Positions 44,040 to 54,340 are shown, counted from the stretch's first letter. The stretch is 64,000 nt of DNA from an uncultured Hyphomicrobiales bacterium (GCA_903851305.1 CAINNX010000171.1:17176-81175); one strand, 5' to 3'. The notes: generated by a model not told the origin, from the sequence alone. A program made the numbers and translations.

Positions 44040-44660
44040 ATGAATCTGACACCACGTGAAAAAGACAAATTGCTGATTGCGCTGGCCGCCATGGTGGCAC
44101 GCAACCGCTTGGCGCGTGGCGTGAAGCTCAATCATCCCGAAGCGATCGCGCTCATTACTGACTTTGTCGTCGAAGGCGCGCGCGATGGGCGCAGCGTGGC
44201 TGAGCTGATGGAAGCGGGCGCGCATGTCGTCACCGCCAACATGGTGATGGAAGGCATTGCCGAGATGATCCACGATGTGCAGGTGGAAGCAACCTTCCCC
44301 GATGGCACCAAACTCGTGACCGTGCATGAGCCGATCCGCGGCTCGGCCTCAAAAGATATTCCCGGCGCCGTCTTTGCGGGCGCAGGTGACGTCTTGATGA
44401 ATGAAGGCCGCGAGACGGTGACACTGAAAGTGTCGAACACCGGCGACCGCCCCATACAGGTCGGCTCGCATTACCATTTCTTCGAGACCAATCCGGGCTT
44501 GTCTTTCGACCGCACCAAGGCGCGCGGCATGCGGCTTGATATTCCAGCAGGCACAGCCGTGCGTTTCGAGCCCGGGCAAACGCGTGATGTTCAACTCGTC
44601 GCGCTGTCAGGAAACCGCGAAGTCTACGGATTGCGCGGCGAAATCATGGGCAAACTCTAA
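44040..44660 (+). CDS. ureAB: Urease gamma/beta fusion subunit
   Basis: A single 206-residue polypeptide that combines the gamma subunit (residues 1 to about 100: [70 protein letters not shown]) and the beta subunit (about 105-206: [77 protein letters not shown]). Most bacteria keep these as separate ureA and ureB genes; fusion is known from Helicobacter and some others. GGGAG precedes the ATG. Confidence 0.95.
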   Translation: MNLTPREKDKLLIALAAMVARNRLARGVKLNHPEAIALITDFVVEGARDGRSVAELMEAGAHVVTANMVMEGIAEMIHDVQVEATFPDGTKLVTVHEPIRGSASKDIPGAVFAGAGDVLMNEGRETVTLKVSNTGDRPIQVGSHYHFFETNPGLSFDRTKARGMRLDIPAGTAVRFEPGQTRDVQLVALSGNREVYGLRGEIMGKL

Positions 44661-44675
44661 GAGGGAGATGAAGAG

Positions 44676-46388
44676 ATGACAACGAAACTCTCCCGCGCTG
44701 CTTATGCAGACATGTTCGGCCCCACAACCGGCGACAAGGTGCGTCTGGCCGACACAACGCTTGTGATCGAGATCGAGAAAGATTTCACCATCTATGGTGA
44801 AGAAGTGAAATTTGGCGGCGGCAAAGTGATCCGTGATGGCATGGGGCAATCGCAAGTGTCGCGTGCAGATGGCGCGGTCGACACCGTCATCACCAATGCT
44901 GTCGTGATCGACCATTGGGGCATTGTGAAATGCGATGTCGGCCTGCGCGACGGGCGCATCTTTAAACTTGGCAAGGCGGGCAATCCGGAAATCCAGCCGG
45001 GCGTTGATATTATCATTGGTCCGGGAACAGAAGTGATTGCGGGTGAGGGCAAGATTCTCACTGCTGGCGGGTTTGACACGCATATTCATTTCATCTGTCC
45101 GCAGCAGATTGAAGAAGCGCTGATGTCGGGCGTCACCTCCATGCTTGGCGGCGGCACGGGGCCGGCCACAGGAACCTTTGCGACAACCTGCACGCCCGGT
45201 CCCTGGCATATTGCGCGCATGATTGAAGCCTCAGATTCTTTCCCGATGAATCTGGGCTTTGCTGCCAAGGGCAATGCAGCCACGCCACGCGGCCTCATCG
45301 AGCAGATTGAGGCCGGCGCTTGCGCCATGAAGCTGCACGAGGATTGGGGCACCACGCCTGCTGCGATCGACAATTGCCTGTCGGTGGCTGACGACCATGA
45401 CGTGCAGGTGATGATCCACACCGACACGCTGAATGAATCAGGCTTTGTTGAAGACACGATCAAGGCTTTCAAAGGCCGCACCATTCATGCCTTCCATACA
45501 GAGGGTGCGGGCGGTGGCCATGCGCCGGATATTATGCGTGTGGCGGAACTTGAAAACGTGCTGCCGTCATCGACCAATCCGACGCGGCCTTTCACCAAGA
45601 ATACGCTGGATGAACATCTCGACATGCTGATGGTGTGCCACCATCTCGATTCGTCGATTCCAGAGGATCTCGCTTTTGCTGAGAGCCGCATCCGCAAAGA
45701 GACCATCGCAGCCGAAGACATTCTGCATGATCTGGGCGCGCTCTCGATGATGAGCTCGGATTCGCAGGCCATGGGCCGCGTGGGCGAAGTCATCATCCGC
45801 ACCTGGCAGACCGCCGACAAGATGAAGCGCCAGCGCGGGCCGCTGCCTGAAGACAGAGGCGACAATGATAATGCGCGCGTGAAGCGCTATATTGCGAAAT
45901 ACACGATCAACCCTGCCATTGCGCATGGCGTGTCTCGCCATATTGGCTCGGTGGCAGCGGGAAAACTGGCTGATCTTGTTTTGTGGACGCCGGCATTCTT
46001 TGGTGTGAAGCCTGATCTGATCATCAAGGGCGGCATGATTGCCGCCGCTCCGATGGGTGATCCCAATGCCTCGATCCCGACACCGCAGCCCGTCCATTAT
46101 CGCCCCATGTTTGGCTCTTACGGCGCCGCTGTTTCACGCACATCCATGACCTTTGTCTCGCAATTGTCGCTCGACAAGGGTGTTGCGACGAACCTGCGCG
46201 TCAGCAAGCAGATGGTTGCCGTGCAGGACACGCGCAAGCAGATTTCCAAAAAGAGCATGATCCATAATGGCGCGACACCGAAGCTGCGGATTGATCCGGA
46301 GACTTATGCGGTAACGGCTGATGGCATTTTGCTGACCTGCGAGCCGGCCTCGGTTTTGCCAATGGCGCAACGCTATTTCATGTTCTAG
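44676..46388 (+). CDS. ureC: Urease alpha (catalytic) subunit
   Basis: The nickel amidohydrolase that splits urea to ammonia and carbamate. It is 570 residues and complete. Nickel ligands and active-site residues are all seen: [11 protein letters not shown], the carbamylated Lys in [37 protein letters not shown], the mobile flap [14 protein letters not shown] with Cys-His-His, and the Asp in [17 protein letters not shown] precedes the ATG. It lies between the fused small subunit and ureE. Confidence 0.98.
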   Translation: MTTKLSRAAYADMFGPTTGDKVRLADTTLVIEIEKDFTIYGEEVKFGGGKVIRDGMGQSQVSRADGAVDTVITNAVVIDHWGIVKCDVGLRDGRIFKLGKAGNPEIQPGVDIIIGPGTEVIAGEGKILTAGGFDTHIHFICPQQIEEALMSGVTSMLGGGTGPATGTFATTCTPGPWHIARMIEASDSFPMNLGFAAKGNAATPRGLIEQIEAGACAMKLHEDWGTTPAAIDNCLSVADDHDVQVMIHTDTLNESGFVEDTIKAFKGRTIHAFHTEGAGGGHAPDIMRVAELENVLPSSTNPTRPFTKNTLDEHLDMLMVCHHLDSSIPEDLAFAESRIRKETIAAEDILHDLGALSMMSSDSQAMGRVGEVIIRTWQTADKMKRQRGPLPEDRGDNDNARVKRYIAKYTINPAIAHGVSRHIGSVAAGKLADLVLWTPAFFGVKPDLIIKGGMIAAAPMGDPNASIPTPQPVHYRPMFGSYGAAVSRTSMTFVSQLSLDKGVATNLRVSKQMVAVQDTRKQISKKSMIHNGATPKLRIDPETYAVTADGILLTCEPASVLPMAQRYFMF

Positions 46389-46397
46389 GGGACACCC

Positions 46398-46934
46398 ATG
46401 ATCCGTGCTGGAAAAATCTTGGCTCAGGCTGCAGGCAAAAATGTCTGCGCTGATACAGTTCTGCTGGATTCCACAGAGCGCCATCGCCGCCGCGCCACGA
46501 TGACCTGCGTGCGTGGCTTGGAATTCCTGCTTGATCTGCCAGAAGCCACCATGCTGCGCTCGGGCGACGCCATCATGCTCGATGACGGGCGTCTCATCGA
46601 AGTGCTGGGCAAAGCGGAGCCGCTCGCAGAAATCCGCTGTGGCAGCCCGCGCGAGCTCGCCAATGTTTGCTGGCATCTGGGCAACCGCCATCTCCCCGTT
46701 CAGATCTTCGACAATCGCGTGCGCATCCGCCGTGACCATGTGATCGAAGACATGGTGCGCGGACTGGGGGCCAAAGTGGCGCTGATTGAAGCCGCCTTTG
46801 ATCCGGAAGGTGGTGCTTACGCGCAGCCTGAGCACGGGCATGAGCATCACGATCATGATCACAAGCATGGCGATGATTGCGGATGCGACCATGACCATCA
46901 GCATGACCACAAACATGACCACAAACATGGCTGA
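46398..46934 (+). CDS. ureE: Urease nickel metallochaperone UreE
   Basis: UreE delivers nickel to the UreG-containing complex. It is 178 residues: the peptide-binding domain ([36 protein letters not shown]), then the metal-binding domain with [13 protein letters not shown] and [13 protein letters not shown]. The C-terminal tail after about residue 140 is built from HD, HK and HE pairs with a CGC triplet ([16 protein letters not shown]...) and is a nickel store. The last codons overlap the start of ureF by eight bases. Confidence 0.95.
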   Translation: MIRAGKILAQAAGKNVCADTVLLDSTERHRRRATMTCVRGLEFLLDLPEATMLRSGDAIMLDDGRLIEVLGKAEPLAEIRCGSPRELANVCWHLGNRHLPVQIFDNRVRIRRDHVIEDMVRGLGAKVALIEAAFDPEGGAYAQPEHGHEHHDHDHKHGDDCGCDHDHQHDHKHDHKHG

Positions 46935-47589
46935 TGGCGCGCATCTACCGCTGGCCATCTGGCTGTCGCCGTCCTTTCCGGTCGGCGCCTTTGCTTATAG
47001 CCACGGCCTCGAATGGGCGGTCGAATGTGGTGATGTGCATGATGCAGCAAGCTTGAGCGCATGGATCAATGATCTTTTGCTGCTTGGCTCTGGGCGCAAT
47101 GATTCTGTGCTGATGGCAGCCAGCCATCGCGCAGCCCATGATGCAAAGACATTGACTGACATCAACGAGCTGGCACTGGCACTGGCACCGTCCCGCGAGC
47201 GGCATCTGGAAACAGCACAGCAAGGCACGGCTTTTGTCGCAGCTATGCGCACCAGCTGGCCTTGCGCAGCGCTGGATGCACTCGATGGCGCGACGGCCTA
47301 TCCGGTGGCGCTGGGTGCGGCGGCAGGTGCGCATGGTCTATCACTCGCCGCTTCGCTTGAACATTTTCTACTCGCTTTCACGGCCAATCTCGTCTCTGCC
47401 GCGGTGCGCCTTGGGCCGATTGGCCAGACGGATGGGCAACGCGTGACAGCAGCAAGCCTGCCTGCCATTGGCGAGACCGCACGCTTTGCGCTTTCCTCCA
47501 CACTGGATGATCTGGGTTCAGCCACCCTCCGCGCTGATCTTTTTTCCATGCAACATGAAACCCAATATTCGAGGCTCTTTCGCTCATGA
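46927..47589 (+). CDS. ureF: Urease accessory protein UreF
   Basis: An all-helical protein that links UreD and UreG and gates GTP hydrolysis. It is 220 residues starting [35 protein letters not shown], the family hallmark. [27 protein letters not shown] and [20 protein letters not shown] follow. The start at 46927 lies within the ureE coding end; upstream ATGs in this frame read through the histidine tail region and are discarded. The stop overlaps ureG as ATGA. Confidence 0.93.
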   Translation: MADGAHLPLAIWLSPSFPVGAFAYSHGLEWAVECGDVHDAASLSAWINDLLLLGSGRNDSVLMAASHRAAHDAKTLTDINELALALAPSRERHLETAQQGTAFVAAMRTSWPCAALDALDGATAYPVALGAAAGAHGLSLAASLEHFLLAFTANLVSAAVRLGPIGQTDGQRVTAASLPAIGETARFALSSTLDDLGSATLRADLFSMQHETQYSRLFRS

Positions 47590-48227
47590 CCTCTTCGCTC
47601 AATGGCCCTCTTCGCGTTGGTATTGGTGGCCCGGTCGGCTCTGGCAAAACCGCGCTCATGGAAAATCTCTGCAAGGCGCTGCGCGACACTTACGACATCG
47701 CCGCCATTACCAATGATATTTACACAAAAGAAGATGCACGCTTGTTGACGGTGGCGGGCGCGCTGACACCTGATCGCATCATGGGTGTAGAAACAGGTGG
47801 CTGCCCGCATACGGCCATTCGTGAAGATGCCTCTGCCAATCTGGCGGCTGTGTCTGACATGAGCAAAAGGTTTCCGGGCCTTGAAATCATTCTGATTGAA
47901 TCAGGTGGTGATAATCTTGCGGCCACTTTTTCGCCGGAACTCGCGGACCTGACGATCTACGTGATCGACGTATCGGGTGGCGAAAAGATTCCGCGCAAAG
48001 GTGGGCCCGGCATTACGCGCTCGGATCTGCTGGTCATCAACAAGATTGACCTCGCACCTTATGTCGGTGCTTCGCTTGATGTGATGGATGCTGATACCAA
48101 GCGCATGCGCGGCGAGCGGCCTTACGTCTTCTCCAACATGAAGACCAAGCAAGGCCTGCAACCGATTATGAATTTCATTGCCAAGCGTGGCGGTCTGCCC
48201 ATCCGCTCACCAATCACTGCAGACTAA
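47586..48227 (+). CDS. ureG: Urease accessory GTPase UreG
   Basis: The SIMIBI-class GTPase that powers nickel insertion. It is 213 residues. The P-loop is [16 protein letters not shown]; the nickel-binding Cys-Pro-His is in [39 protein letters not shown], the [25 protein letters not shown] guanine-specificity region and a C-terminal SP-type end are present. It is the last gene of the urea operon; a palindromic repeat follows and transaldolase begins 146 bases on. Confidence 0.97.
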   Translation: MTSSLNGPLRVGIGGPVGSGKTALMENLCKALRDTYDIAAITNDIYTKEDARLLTVAGALTPDRIMGVETGGCPHTAIREDASANLAAVSDMSKRFPGLEIILIESGGDNLAATFSPELADLTIYVIDVSGGEKIPRKGGPGITRSDLLVINKIDLAPYVGASLDVMDADTKRMRGERPYVFSNMKTKQGLQPIMNFIAKRGGLPIRSPITAD

Positions 48228-48233
48228 AACGCC

Positions 48234-48319
48234 CTCATTGCGAGGAGCGCAGCGACGTGGCAATCCAGCTTCTCGCGCGGGGCTTTCTGGATTGCTTCGC
48301 TTCGCTCGCGATGACAGGG
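48234..48319. repeat. Palindromic intergenic repeat, both arms
   Basis: The best preserved copy of the family: left arm CTCATTGCGAGGAGCGCAGC...CAATCCAGC (48234-48269) and right arm TCTGGATTGCTTCGC...CTCGCGATGACA (48286-48319). It separates ureG from tal and could fold into a long hairpin that ends or protects the urease message. Confidence 0.85.
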
Positions 48320-48373
48320 GGAAGTTGCGAGTCTTTGGCCGACAGGGCATGATGCGCCCCTCAGGAGAATCTC

Positions 48374-49357
48374 ATGTCATCCAAGCTCGACCAGCTCAAA
48401 TCCATGACCACGATTGTTGCCGACACGGGCGACATGGACTCGATCCGCGCTTTTCAGCCCACTGATTGCACCACCAATCCAACGCTGATCCTCAAAGCTG
48501 CGCAGATGGAGGCTTATAAGCATCTGGTTGATGAAGCGATTGAATGGGGTCGCAGCCATAATGCTGTTACCAGCCAGATCACAGATCGCCTCGCCGTCAA
48601 TTTCGGTGCAGAGCTTGCCAAAATTGTGCCGGGTCGCGTCTCGACCGAAGTCGATGCTGATCTGTCTTTCGATATTGAGGGCATGGTGACCAAGGGTCGC
48701 GCTATTATTGCGGACTATGAAACGCGCGGCGTCGCGCGCGATCGTGTGCTGATCAAGCTGGCGACAACATGGGAAGGTATTCGCGCCTGTGAGATCCTCC
48801 AGCGCGAGGGCATTGACTGCAACATGACGTTGCTCTTTGCCCTGCCGCAGGCCATTGCTGCAGCCGAAGCCGGTGCCTTTCTCATCTCGCCTTTCGTCGG
48901 GCGTATTCTCGACTGGCACGTGAAGGCGAGCGGCAAGACATTTGGGCCTGAAGAAGATCCTGGCGTTTTGTCCGTACGCAACATTTACGCCTATTACAAA
49001 GCCTATGGCATCAAGACTGTAGTGATGGGTGCCTCATTCCGCTCCATGGGCGAGATTGAAGCACTGGCCGGTTGCGACCGCCTGACCATCGCACCTGCGT
49101 TGCTGGAGGAGCTGAAGAAAAGCGAAGGTACGCTGATACGCAAGCTTGATGCAGCACAAGCTACCAAGACAGCACCTGCCAAAATGTCGCTCGATGAAAA
49201 GACATTCCGCTTCCTTATGAATGAAGATACCATGGCAACTGAAAAGCTTGCCGAGGGCATTCGTCTCTTCACAAAGGATCTACGCAGCTTGCGAGAAATG
49301 GTGGCCGGGCGCCTCGAAAACGCGATTGCAGCCGGGCAAGCCGGCCCGCTGCCGTAA
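48374..49357 (+). CDS. tal: Transaldolase
   Basis: This pentose-phosphate pathway enzyme transfers a dihydroxyacetone unit through a Lys Schiff base. It is 327 residues of the TalB type. The N-terminal SKLDQLKSMTTIVADTGDMDSIRAFQPTDCTTNPTLIL, the Schiff-base lysine in DRVLIKLATTWEGIRAC, and NMTLLFALPQAIAAAEAGAFLISPFVGRILDW are clear. AGGAG precedes the ATG. It is probably a separate unit from the urease operon. Confidence 0.96.
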   Translation: MSSKLDQLKSMTTIVADTGDMDSIRAFQPTDCTTNPTLILKAAQMEAYKHLVDEAIEWGRSHNAVTSQITDRLAVNFGAELAKIVPGRVSTEVDADLSFDIEGMVTKGRAIIADYETRGVARDRVLIKLATTWEGIRACEILQREGIDCNMTLLFALPQAIAAAEAGAFLISPFVGRILDWHVKASGKTFGPEEDPGVLSVRNIYAYYKAYGIKTVVMGASFRSMGEIEALAGCDRLTIAPALLEELKKSEGTLIRKLDAAQATKTAPAKMSLDEKTFRFLMNEDTMATEKLAEGIRLFTKDLRSLREMVAGRLENAIAAGQAGPLP

Positions 49358-49366
49358 GACAATAAA

Positions 49367-49393
49367 CCCGCGTCGGCACTTCACCGACACGGG
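49367..49393. terminator. Hairpin between convergent tal and Bug genes
   Basis: CCCGCGTCGG (49367-49376) pairs with CCGACACGGG (49384-49393) with one mismatch. It lies between two converging genes and probably serves both directions, though the T-tracts are short. Confidence 0.6.
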
Positions 49394-49405
49394 CGATCTG
49401 TAGAT

Positions 49406-50434
49406 TTACTTGCCTTCTTCCGGATAGGCCTTGCGGATTTTTTCCAACAGCTCCGGCGTGATGTTGGCGACATCCTGCACGAGCTTTTGAACGTCCTCGC
49501 CCTTCATCGGGTCCAGCCCCATGGACAACCGCTCAAGATCAGCTGCAAAGGCCTTGTCCAGCATGGTTGCGTCAAACGAGCGGCGCAAAGCCTCGACACG
49601 ATCATTGGGTGTCTTGGGCGTCGTAAAATAAGAAATCCCGATGTCTGAGGCCGACATAATGGCGGTCAGAATCTGTTTCTTTTCCTGCGTATCAGCGGTC
49701 TCAATGGCGGTTGGCACATTGGGCAATTCCGGCAGACGCTTCAGACCAAATTGTGACAAGACCTGGATGCTGCCATCTTTGAACCAAGATGGCTTGGCCC
49801 CGCGCACAGCTTCATAAGCGGTCGAGTGCCCCTCAACCTCGCCACGCTCCACGGCAAACATGGCCTCATTGGAGCCTTTATAGCCCATCACCAGTTTGAA
49901 TTTGGTGCCCAGCACATTGTTGAGAACGAGCGGATAGATCGACACGGTCGAGCCTGCCCCCGTGCCGCCCAATGTGGCTTCACGCTTCATGGCGTCTTCA
50001 AGTGTTTTCACAGGTGATGTCTTCCAGGTGAAAACAATATTCACCAGCGGACTGACGCGACCAACCCAGGCCAGTTCAGCCGTCTTGAAGCGGACACCAT
50101 TGGTGCCAAGCTTTTCATCCAGCGCAATGGTGGGCGCACCAAGGCCGATCACTGTGCCGTCTTTGGGCGAGGTCGCGTAGATCTGATTGACTGCAAGGAA
50201 AGATCCGGCACCCGGCATGTTGCGCACCACAACTGTCGGATTGCCCGGAATATGCTTGCCTATATGCTGCGCAATCATGCGCGAATAGATGTCGTTGCTG
50301 CCGCCCGTTGCATAGCCAAGCAGAAATTCGACCGTCTTGCCTTTGTAGAATTCCGCCGGGGCCTGCGCTTGCGCGGGCCCTGCAACAAGCAGAGCACCCA
50401 AGGCGCCCGCTGCGAGATTTTTCATAACACGCAT
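49406..50434 (-). CDS. Bug-family solute-binding protein, divergent type (orphan)
   Basis: A periplasmic binding protein of the tripartite tricarboxylate group, 342 residues. The signal MKNLAAGALGALLVAGPAQAQA is followed by YKGKTVEFLLGYATGGSNDIYSRMIAQHIGKHIPGNPTVVVRNMPGAGSFLAVNQIY, a less common Bug variant, and LVMGYKGSNEAMFAVERGEVEG. GGAGG precedes ATG 50434. No transporter membrane subunits are near. It is unlike the other Bug protein at 36 kb in sequence. The ligand is unknown. Confidence 0.85.
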   Translation of the reverse strand: MRVMKNLAAGALGALLVAGPAQAQAPAEFYKGKTVEFLLGYATGGSNDIYSRMIAQHIGKHIPGNPTVVVRNMPGAGSFLAVNQIYATSPKDGTVIGLGAPTIALDEKLGTNGVRFKTAELAWVGRVSPLVNIVFTWKTSPVKTLEDAMKREATLGGTGAGSTVSIYPLVLNNVLGTKFKLVMGYKGSNEAMFAVERGEVEGHSTAYEAVRGAKPSWFKDGSIQVLSQFGLKRLPELPNVPTAIETADTQEKKQILTAIMSASDIGISYFTTPKTPNDRVEALRRSFDATMLDKAFAADLERLSMGLDPMKGEDVQKLVQDVANITPELLEKIRKAYPEEGK

Positions 50435-50595
50435 GTAATCCTCCCAAGCCGCTGAGCCTTGATGGCATGAGCTTGCCTATGCCTTCCCGATAATCGATCT
50501 GGTGGGCGGAATCTACCCCGTGAACAAGCCATTGGGGCAAGCCTGGACCCTATTGCCTTGCACAAGGCGCGCGCCGGGGCCATGTTGGAGGCATC

Positions 50596-51681
50596 ATGGT
50601 CATCAACACTGGACAACCTAATTTCGATGCGGGCGGGCTTGTAGGTCTGAACACGCGCTCGCGTGAGATTTTCCGCTCGATTGTGGATTCCTATCTGGCA
50701 ACCGGCGAGCCGGTTGGCTCTCGCCACCTCTCGCGCCTGCTCCCAATCACGCTTTCGCCAGCTTCCATCCGCAATGTCATGCAGGATCTGGAAGAGTTGG
50801 GCCTCGTCTATGCGCCCCATACTTCGGCTGGTCGCCTGCCCACTGAAACGGGCTTGCGTTTCTTCGTCGACGCGATGCTGGAGTTTGGTGCGCCCTCTGA
50901 CGAAGAGCGCCGAAAAATCGATGCCGAGGTCAAGGCGGCCTCGCAGGACCGCACGCTCGAAGGCGTGCTGACTGAGGCCTCGAGTCTTTTGTCAGGCCTC
51001 ACCCGGGGCGCTGGCGTGGTGCTCACCACCAAAGACAATATCCGTCTCAAACACATTGAATTTGTGCGCCTCGATGAGGGCCGGGCACTCGCCGTGCTCG
51101 TCTCGGAAGACGGGGCGGTGGAAAATCGCATCCTGCAAGTGCCCCATGATCTACCCGCGAGCGCGCTGGTGGAGGCAGGCAATTATCTCAATGCGCGACT
51201 GCGTGGCCGCACTCTGGCCGATGTGCGCACAGAGATTGAATCAGCGCGCCAATCCGCACAATCAGAGCTGCATGAGCTGACGGCCAAACTGGTTGATGCG
51301 GGGCTTGCGAGCTGGGCGGGCTTGGGTGAAAGCCAACAATTGATCGTGCGTGGCCAGGCCAATCTGCTGGAAGATCTGAAAGCGGTGGAAGATCTGGAGC
51401 GCATCCGCCTGCTGTTTGCCGATCTGGAGACCAAAAAAGACGTGATCGACCTGCTTTCCCGCGCAGAGACGGGCGAGGGCGTGCGGATCTTCATCGGCTC
51501 TGAGAACAAGCTCTTTTCGCTCTCCGGCTCTTCCATGATTGCCGCCTCCTTCCGCGACAGCTCCCAGCGCATTGTCGGTGTTCTGGGGGTTATCGGCCCG
51601 ACCCGGCTCAATTATGCCCGCATCGTACCCATGGTCGATTACACGGCCAAAGTCGTCGGCCGCCTGATGCAGGGGCGATAA
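50596..51681 (+). CDS. hrcA: Heat-inducible transcription repressor HrcA
   Basis: HrcA represses groESL-type operons by binding CIRCE. It is 361 residues. The winged-helix N-domain has [74 protein letters not shown]. The GAF-like core contains [20 protein letters not shown] and the C-terminal block [21 protein letters not shown]...[32 protein letters not shown] precedes the ATG. No CIRCE element is seen in the window, so its targets (probably groESL) are elsewhere. Confidence 0.96.
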   Translation: MVINTGQPNFDAGGLVGLNTRSREIFRSIVDSYLATGEPVGSRHLSRLLPITLSPASIRNVMQDLEELGLVYAPHTSAGRLPTETGLRFFVDAMLEFGAPSDEERRKIDAEVKAASQDRTLEGVLTEASSLLSGLTRGAGVVLTTKDNIRLKHIEFVRLDEGRALAVLVSEDGAVENRILQVPHDLPASALVEAGNYLNARLRGRTLADVRTEIESARQSAQSELHELTAKLVDAGLASWAGLGESQQLIVRGQANLLEDLKAVEDLERIRLLFADLETKKDVIDLLSRAETGEGVRIFIGSENKLFSLSGSSMIAASFRDSSQRIVGVLGVIGPTRLNYARIVPMVDYTAKVVGRLMQGR

Positions 51682-51701
51682 AACCATTTTTTGATTGATT
51701 T

Positions 51702-51719
51702 TGTAGTCTATAGGATACA
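51702..51719 (+). promoter_or_regulatory. Palindrome over the toxin gene start, candidate operator
   Basis: TGTAnnCTATAGnnTACA is an 18-base imperfect palindrome that ends two bases before the toxin ATG and contains its AGGA ribosome site (51712-51715). A TTGATT hexamer upstream could be the -35 element. Binding by the antitoxin would block both transcription and translation. Confidence 0.5.
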
Positions 51720-51721
51720 GA

Positions 51722-52021
51722 ATGTTTGAGATTGAGCAGGCTGAACCGTTTAGACGGTGGCTAGAGGCCCTGCGCGACCAAAACGCATACACACGCATCC
51801 GTATGCAAATCGGCCGCCTGAAATACGGGCAGTTTGGAGACGTTAAGCCGGTCGGCGAAGGCGTTTCGGAAGTGCGTATGCATTTTGGGCCGGGCTATCG
51901 GATCTATTTTTATCGCAGAGCTGAAAAGATCATCGTTTTGCTGGCAGGTGGCGACAAAAGCTCACAGACAGCCGATATCAGACAAGCCATCACATTGAAG
52001 CGTGAAATCGAGAAGTCATGA
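51722..52021 (+). CDS. RelE/HigB-type toxin (addiction module killer protein)
   Basis: A 99-residue toxin of the RelE/ParE superfamily, killer-protein subgroup; relatives cut mRNA on the ribosome. The features seen are RWLEALRDQNAYTRIRMQIGRLKYGQFGDVKPVGEGVSEVRMHFGPGYRIYFYRRAEKIIVLLAGGDKSSQTADIRQAI. This includes the conserved G(E)GVSE-R and GYR-YF strands and the C-terminal GGDKS motif. The toxin gene comes first, as in HigBA. The antitoxin begins one base after its stop. Confidence 0.88.
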   Translation: MFEIEQAEPFRRWLEALRDQNAYTRIRMQIGRLKYGQFGDVKPVGEGVSEVRMHFGPGYRIYFYRRAEKIIVLLAGGDKSSQTADIRQAITLKREIEKS

Positions 52022-52022
52022 G

Positions 52023-52337
52023 ATGAGCGTTCAAATCACCAAATGGGATCTTGCCGCGACTTTCCGTGACACAGCGGATATGAGCCATTACCTCGATACT
52101 GTGTTGGCAGAAGCCGCCGCGACGGGTGACTATACCCTCCTGCCGGATGCACTCGGAGCCATCGCCCGCGCCAAGGGCATGACTGATATTGCCCGTGAAA
52201 CCGGCCTCTCACGCGAGAGCCTCTACAAGGCCCTCTCAGACGAGGGCAACCCGAGCTTTGCCACGGTGATGAAAGTCCTTCAGGCGCTCTCCATTGAGCT
52301 TCACGCCAAAGCCAAGGACGGCCCGGAGGCCGCCTAA
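52023..52337 (+). CDS. HigA-type antitoxin (XRE helix-turn-helix)
   Basis: A 104-residue antidote protein of the family paired with killer proteins. It shows the short N-terminus KWDLAATFRDTADMSHYLDTVLAEAAATGDYTLLPDALGAIARAKGM and then the helix-turn-helix MTDIARETGLSRESLYKALSDEGNPSFATVMKVLQAL. It should neutralise the upstream toxin and repress the pair through the palindrome at the toxin start. Both genes lie between hrcA and lepA, which looks like an accessory insertion in a core region. Confidence 0.88.
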   Translation: MSVQITKWDLAATFRDTADMSHYLDTVLAEAAATGDYTLLPDALGAIARAKGMTDIARETGLSRESLYKALSDEGNPSFATVMKVLQALSIELHAKAKDGPEAA

Positions 52338-52406
52338 AGCCACGCGCGACAGGAAAGCCTCCGACGAGCCTTGGAAATCAGGCCCACCCCTGCTATCGAC
52401 TGGCCT

Positions 52407-54212
52407 ATGACCACCCATTCAATCGACAACATCCGCAATTTCTCCATCGTCGCCCACATCGACCACGGCAAGTCGACGCTGGCCGACCGTCTGATCCAGA
52501 CGACCGGCACGCTGGCTGAGCGCGACATGGTCGAGCAAGTGCTCGATTCCATGGACATTGAGCGTGAGCGCGGCATCACGATCAAAGCCCAAACCGTGCG
52601 CCTTGAATATAAGGCGCTGGACGGCAAGACCTATATTCTGAACCTCATGGACACGCCCGGCCACGTCGACTTCGCCTATGAAGTTTCGCGCTCATTGGCG
52701 GCCTGTGAGGGGTCGCTGCTTGTCGTCGACGCCTCGCAAGGTGTGGAAGCCCAGACGCTCGCCAATGTCTACCACGCGCTCGACGCGGGGCATGAGATCG
52801 TGCCTGTGCTTAACAAGATCGATCTGCCCGCGGCGGAACCTGATCGCATCAAACAACAGATCGAAGAAGTCATCGGCCTTGATGCCTCACAGGCCGTGCC
52901 GATCTCAGCCAAGACCGGCATTGGCATTGACCTTGTGCTCGAAGCCATTGTGCAACGCCTGCCAGCGCCTAAAGGTGATGAGACCGCACCACTGAAGGCT
53001 CTGCTGGTGGATTCTTATTACGATGCTTATCTTGGCGTTGTTGTCATTGTGCGCATCATCGACGGCACTTTGAAGAAGGGCCAGAAGATCAAGATGATGG
53101 CGGCTGACGCGCATTATTCAGTCGACAAGATCGGTGTCTTCCGCCCCAAAATGCAAGATGTCACTGAGCTTGGACCCGGTGAAGTCGGGTTCATCACCGC
53201 GCAAATCAAGCAAGTCGCCGATACGCGCGTGGGCGATACGATTACGGATGAAAAGAAAGCCTGCACAGAAGCTCTACCGGGCTTCAAACCAGCGCAGCCC
53301 GTTGTCTTCTGCGGACTGTTTCCCGTTGATGCGGCAGATTTCGATGATCTGCGCGCGGCCATGGGCAAGCTACGCCTCAATGACGCGAGCTTCTCGTATG
53401 AAATGGAAAGCTCTGCAGCGCTGGGCTTTGGTTTCCGCTGCGGGTTCTTGGGCCTGCTGCATCTTGAAATCATTCAGGAGCGTCTGCAGCGCGAATTCAA
53501 TCTCGACCTGATCGCCACCGCGCCTTCCGTCATCTACAAACTCGCGCTCAGCGATGGCACGGATATCGAGCTGCACAATCCCGCTGACATGCCGGATGTG
53601 ATGAAGATTGCCGCGATCAACGAGCCTTGGATCCGCGCAACCATCCTCACCCCAGATGAATATCTAGGTTCTGTGCTGAAACTCTGCCAGGACAGACGTG
53701 GAACACAGATTGATCTGAACTATGTCGGCAAGCGCGCCATGGTGACTTATGACCTGCCGCTGAATGAAGTTGTCTTCGATTTTTACGACCGCTTGAAGTC
53801 GATCTCGAAGGGCTATGCGAGCTTCGACTATAACATCAGCGATTATCGCGAGGGTGACCTCGTGAAAATGTCGATCCTCGTCAATGCCGAGCCAGTCGAT
53901 GCGCTGTCCATGCTGGTCCATCGCACGCGCGCCGAAAACCGCGGCCGCGCGATGGTTGAAAAGCTGAAAGACCTCATCCCGCCGCACATGTTCCAGATCC
54001 CGATCCAGGCAGCGATCGGCGGCAAGATCATTGCGCGTGAAACCGTGCGCGCGCTACGCAAGGACGTGACCGCCAAGTGCTACGGCGGCGACGCGTCGCG
54101 TAAGCGCAAGCTGCTCGACAAGCAGAAAGAGGGCAAAAAGCGCATGCGCCAATTCGGCAAGGTGGAGATTCCGCAGGAAGCCTTCATCGCCGCTTTGAAG
54201 ATGGACAGCTGA
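52407..54212 (+). CDS. lepA: Elongation factor 4 (LepA)
   Basis: A ribosome-associated GTPase that acts on stalled or initiating ribosomes. It is 601 residues. The G motifs [16 protein letters not shown] and NKIDLP are present, the switch I region [16 protein letters not shown] is intact, and the LepA-specific C-terminal domain ([64 protein letters not shown]) is complete. Start ATG 52407 matches the family beginning [21 protein letters not shown]; an ATG 12 codons upstream lacks homology. Confidence 0.97.
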   Translation: MTTHSIDNIRNFSIVAHIDHGKSTLADRLIQTTGTLAERDMVEQVLDSMDIERERGITIKAQTVRLEYKALDGKTYILNLMDTPGHVDFAYEVSRSLAACEGSLLVVDASQGVEAQTLANVYHALDAGHEIVPVLNKIDLPAAEPDRIKQQIEEVIGLDASQAVPISAKTGIGIDLVLEAIVQRLPAPKGDETAPLKALLVDSYYDAYLGVVVIVRIIDGTLKKGQKIKMMAADAHYSVDKIGVFRPKMQDVTELGPGEVGFITAQIKQVADTRVGDTITDEKKACTEALPGFKPAQPVVFCGLFPVDAADFDDLRAAMGKLRLNDASFSYEMESSAALGFGFRCGFLGLLHLEIIQERLQREFNLDLIATAPSVIYKLALSDGTDIELHNPADMPDVMKIAAINEPWIRATILTPDEYLGSVLKLCQDRRGTQIDLNYVGKRAMVTYDLPLNEVVFDFYDRLKSISKGYASFDYNISDYREGDLVKMSILVNAEPVDALSMLVHRTRAENRGRAMVEKLKDLIPPHMFQIPIQAAIGGKIIARETVRALRKDVTAKCYGGDASRKRKLLDKQKEGKKRMRQFGKVEIPQEAFIAALKMDS

Positions 54213-54340
54213 GCAAAGCACCTGACAGCTGGTTCTCGCCCCTTGGTGTGATAGCGAAAACGTCAGAAACGGGCATCTGTTCGCCGGGCCTTGTTCGTGG
54301 CATGCTGGAACCAGCACATGAATTTTCGAGGCGCGCACGA

